A stretch of DNA of 14,686 bases from assembly GCA_047722305.1 (NCBI GenBank), contig JBDNYM010000052.1, positions 1 through 14,686 on the forward strand, in the 5' to 3' direction. Under the pieces are notes generated by a model. It was given only the letters and a program-made list of their open reading frames with translations. It was not told where the DNA came from and ran no database searches. This document shows, piece by piece, positions 12,914 to 14,686 of this stretch; position 1 is the stretch's first letter; each line of letters opens with the position of its first letter. Source of the stretch: JAKVJE01 sp047722305 (GTDB taxonomy: Bacteria; Actinomycetota; Actinomycetes; Actinomycetales; Microbacteriaceae). The position numbers and the translations under genes are program-made.

Positions 12914-13810
12914 TCAGTCCGACTCGACCAGCTTGTCGTGCAGGGCGGAGATCTGCGCGTCGGTGAGACCGATGGTCTTCGTCAGGTAGTCGTGCACCGT
13001 GCCGTCCTTGGTCTTGATGGCATCCAGTCCGGCCTGCAGGTAGCTCTTCTGCACGCCGCCCAGCGCAGCGTAGGCATCGGCGGCCTGATCGCCCTGCTTG
13101 GCGCGCATCGCCGCGACCGTCTGATCGACCCGCGCCTTCGTGTAGTCGTTGGTGAGCAGGTAGTCTTGGTAGATGGTGTTGGTGCTCGCCCCGGCGATCG
13201 ACTGCAGGATGGCGGACACGTATCCGGTGCGGTCCTTGCCGGCGCTGCAGTGGATGATCGCGGCACCATCCGAATCGAGGATGGCCGTCAGCACGCGCCG
13301 CAGCGACGTCTGGCTCGTCTCCGACTCGGCCATCGACGCGTTGGTCTTCTGCATCATCGCAACCGCCGCAGCGGCCGTGTCCGGCAGCGAGCCGGAGGCG
13401 GCGGAGTCCCCACCGATGAAGTTGACGTTGATGTACTCGACGCCGTCGGGCAGGACGTCCGGGGTCTGCTTGATCTCGGACGGCGTGCGCAGGTCGATGT
13501 CGGTGGAGATGCCCAGCTTGTCGACGGTGGCGAGGTCGGCCGGGGTCAGGGTCAGCGCGTTCGAGCGGTACACGACGCCGCGGCGCATCTTGCCGCCCTG
13601 CACCGGGTAGCCGTCCTTCCCGGCTACGTCGCGGAAGTTGTCGACGGAGGCGAGCCGAGGAGCGGTCGCATCCACGGGCTTGAACGTCGAGCTGGCCGCC
13701 GCCGGCGACGACGCCGTCGCCCCGGCCGGAGCGCAGCCCGCGGCACCCGTGGCGATCACCGCGCCGACCAGCACGGTGGCGGCGAGGCGGGTGAAGATCT
13801 TGGTATTCAT
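12914..13810 (-). CDS. Exported tyrosine-protein phosphatase, probable lipoprotein
   Basis: A 298-residue phosphatase of the bacterial Y_phosphatase3 type. The signature HCSAGKDRTG (187-196) has the nucleophile C188 and phosphate-binding R194 in CX5R spacing, preceded by NFRD (58-61) and DIDLRTPSE (104-112), both family marks. The N-terminus has MNTKIF, a hydrophobic stretch (9-24) and AAGC with C26, an acceptable though not ideal lipobox, followed by an Ala/Ser/Thr-rich linker. The enzyme would thus act outside the membrane on phosphotyrosine, phosphoserine or possibly phosphoinositide substrates. The same frame is open further upstream through the helicase region, but that is antisense; ATG 13810 with the signal peptide is the start. 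The ribosome site is weak (CAGGA, 13825-13821). Confidence 0.92.
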   Translation of the reverse strand: MNTKIFTRLAATVLVGAVIATGAAGCAPAGATASSPAAASSTFKPVDATAPRLASVDNFRDVAGKDGYPVQGGKMRRGVVYRSNALTLTPADLATVDKLGISTDIDLRTPSEIKQTPDVLPDGVEYINVNFIGGDSAASGSLPDTAAAAVAMMQKTNASMAESETSQTSLRRVLTAILDSDGAAIIHCSAGKDRTGYVSAILQSIAGASTNTIYQDYLLTNDYTKARVDQTVAAMRAKQGDQAADAYAALGGVQKSYLQAGLDAIKTKDGTVHDYLTKTIGLTDAQISALHDKLVESD

Positions 13811-13948
13811 ATGTGCTGTTCCTGTTCTCTGGCAATGCCCGGACCATCCCGGGCACCGGCATGCAAGCAGCGAAACGTGAAGCGGCAGCAGCGCCCCGAT
13901 GTCCCGGGAATGAACGCGGCGCGCGATACCGGCGCGATACTGGGAGGG

Positions 13949-14686
13949 ATGAGCGATTCGGGGAGGTCGGGCGGCCGCCGCATCCCGGTGGGGCCCTTCG
14001 ACCTCGCGCGCATCTCGCGCGGGCTGCCCGCCGCCGGCGTTCTCGCCGATCTCGCCGCGGCTTTCGCCGCGCACCGTGCCCCGCGGCTCGTGATCGAGGC
14101 GCCGCCCGGCTCCGGCAAGACGACCGTGGTGCCGCCGGCGATCGCCGATCGCATCCCCGGCCGGGTCGTCGTAGCCGAGCCGCGCCGGCTCGCCGCCCGC
14201 GCCGCCGCCCACCGGCTGGCCGAACTCACCGGCACCCAGGTGGGAGGGCTCGCCGGATACTCGGTGCGCGGGGAGCGGCGCGTCAGTGCCGGCACGCGCG
14301 TCGAGTTCGTCACCTCCGGGCTGCTGCTGCGCCGGCTGCTGGCCGACCCGGAGCTGCCCGGCGTCGGCGCGGTGGTGCTCGACGAGGCGCACGAGCGGGA
14401 GCTCGACGGCGACCTCGCCTTCGCCCTCGTCGACGAGGTGGCGCAGCTGCGCGGCGACCTCGCGATCGCCGCCATGTCGGCCACACTCGACGCGGAGCGC
14501 TGGGCGGCGCTGCTCGGAGCCGACAGCCGCGTGCTCAGCGTGCCCATGCGCCCACACCCCCTGCAGGTGGTGTGGGACCCGGCGCCGCCCGGGGCCGCCC
14601 CCCGCGCGGGGGGCGGGGGGGGCCGCGCGGGGCGCGCCCCCCCGGGGGGGGGCCCGCCCCGGGGGGGGTCGGGGGCCCCGGCGGGG
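13949..14686 (+). CDS. hrpB: HrpB-like DEAH helicase, 5' part
   Basis: The first 246 codons of a DEAH-box ATP-dependent helicase, open to the contig end. Motifs appear in order: FDLARI.RGLP at the start (as in HrpB), Walker A EAPPGSGKTT (about 50-59), EPRRLAARAAA (motif Ia), TSGLLLRRL, DEAHERELD (DEAH box) and MSATLD (motif III). This order, with FDLARI so close to the N-terminus, points to HrpB over HrpA. ATG 13949 follows GATACT (13936-13941) by 7 bases and GGGAGGG touches the ATG, so a leaderless mRNA is likely; a GTG at 13988 is an alternative. Sequence beyond about 14580 is unreliable. The intact gene would encode some 800 or more residues. Confidence 0.88.
   Translation, partial: MSDSGRSGGRRIPVGPFDLARISRGLPAAGVLADLAAAFAAHRAPRLVIEAPPGSGKTTVVPPAIADRIPGRVVVAEPRRLAARAAAHRLAELTGTQVGGLAGYSVRGERRVSAGTRVEFVTSGLLLRRLLADPELPGVGAVVLDEAHERELDGDLAFALVDEVAQLRGDLAIAAMSATLDAERWAALLGADSRVLSVPMRPHPLQVVWDPAPPGAAPRAGGGGGRAGRAPPGGGPPRGGSGAPAG
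14580..14686. other. Low-quality contig end
   Basis: G and C homopolymers replace the normal codon pattern of the helicase, and the translation becomes Gly/Pro/Arg-rich nonsense, although the frame stays open. The sequence is probably consensus error at a contig end. Confidence 0.75.

Noticed and set aside
12396..13862. A 488-codon minus-strand frame across the amidase and phosphatase
   Set aside because: It is out of frame with the phosphatase, antisense to the amidase, and Arg/Gly-rich without motifs.
1..14686. CRISPR array, rRNA or complete tRNA genes
   Set aside because: No regularly spaced repeats with unique spacers and no rRNA or tRNA folds were seen; the only tandem repeat is the in-gene 15-bp unit.

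Overview
The window is high-GC DNA that looks like a draft contig from an actinobacterium, probably of the Microbacteriaceae/Micrococcales type. The evidence is the codon use, the long form of LeuA, a MobF-type relaxase remnant, and several genes whose -10 box lies about 7 nt before the start codon (leaderless mRNAs). The genus is inference. Both extreme ends (about 1-100 and 14580-14686) are G/C homopolymer-rich and look like low-quality consensus.

Bases 1-7900 are an accessory region with at least four mobile-element remnants. On the minus strand at 186-1207 lies a large serine recombinase that has lost its N-terminal catalytic part, has a one-base frameshift and lacks an internal block. 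It abuts a perfect 52-bp palindrome (1240-1291). To the right, visibly less GC-rich DNA carries an apparently intact ferric-reductase-type flavocytochrome (1351-2682) and a TetR regulator (2828-3409). Next come the degraded N-terminus of a MobF relaxase (3675-3837), then a TetR gene (4638-3937, minus) divergent from a translationally coupled pair, a 14-TM DHA2-type exporter (4785-6404) and a CDF cation transporter (6405-7355). The stretch 7356-7900 holds only fragments. Two diverged copies of one hairpin-bearing repeat (about 100-186 and 7758-7896) bracket the region, and a weaker third partial copy sits at 3863-3933.

From about 7900 on, the DNA looks like ordinary chromosome. leuA (8070-9806) is preceded by a 14-codon leucine leader peptide and strong RNA stems, a typical attenuator layout. 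It is followed by a broken PPC/DUF296 gene, a beta-hydroxyacid-dehydrogenase-like oxidoreductase with an in-frame 15-bp tandem repeat (minus), an amidase (plus), a secreted probable lipoprotein tyrosine phosphatase (minus), and the 5' part of an HrpB-like DEAH helicase running off the contig.

No clear previously undescribed multi-gene system was found. The most unusual signals are the 52-bp palindrome with a TetR-operator-like core, the pair of mobile-element hairpins with compensatory base changes, the leuA leader whose upstream promoter abuts the accessory-region boundary, and the minisatellite inside the oxidoreductase gene.
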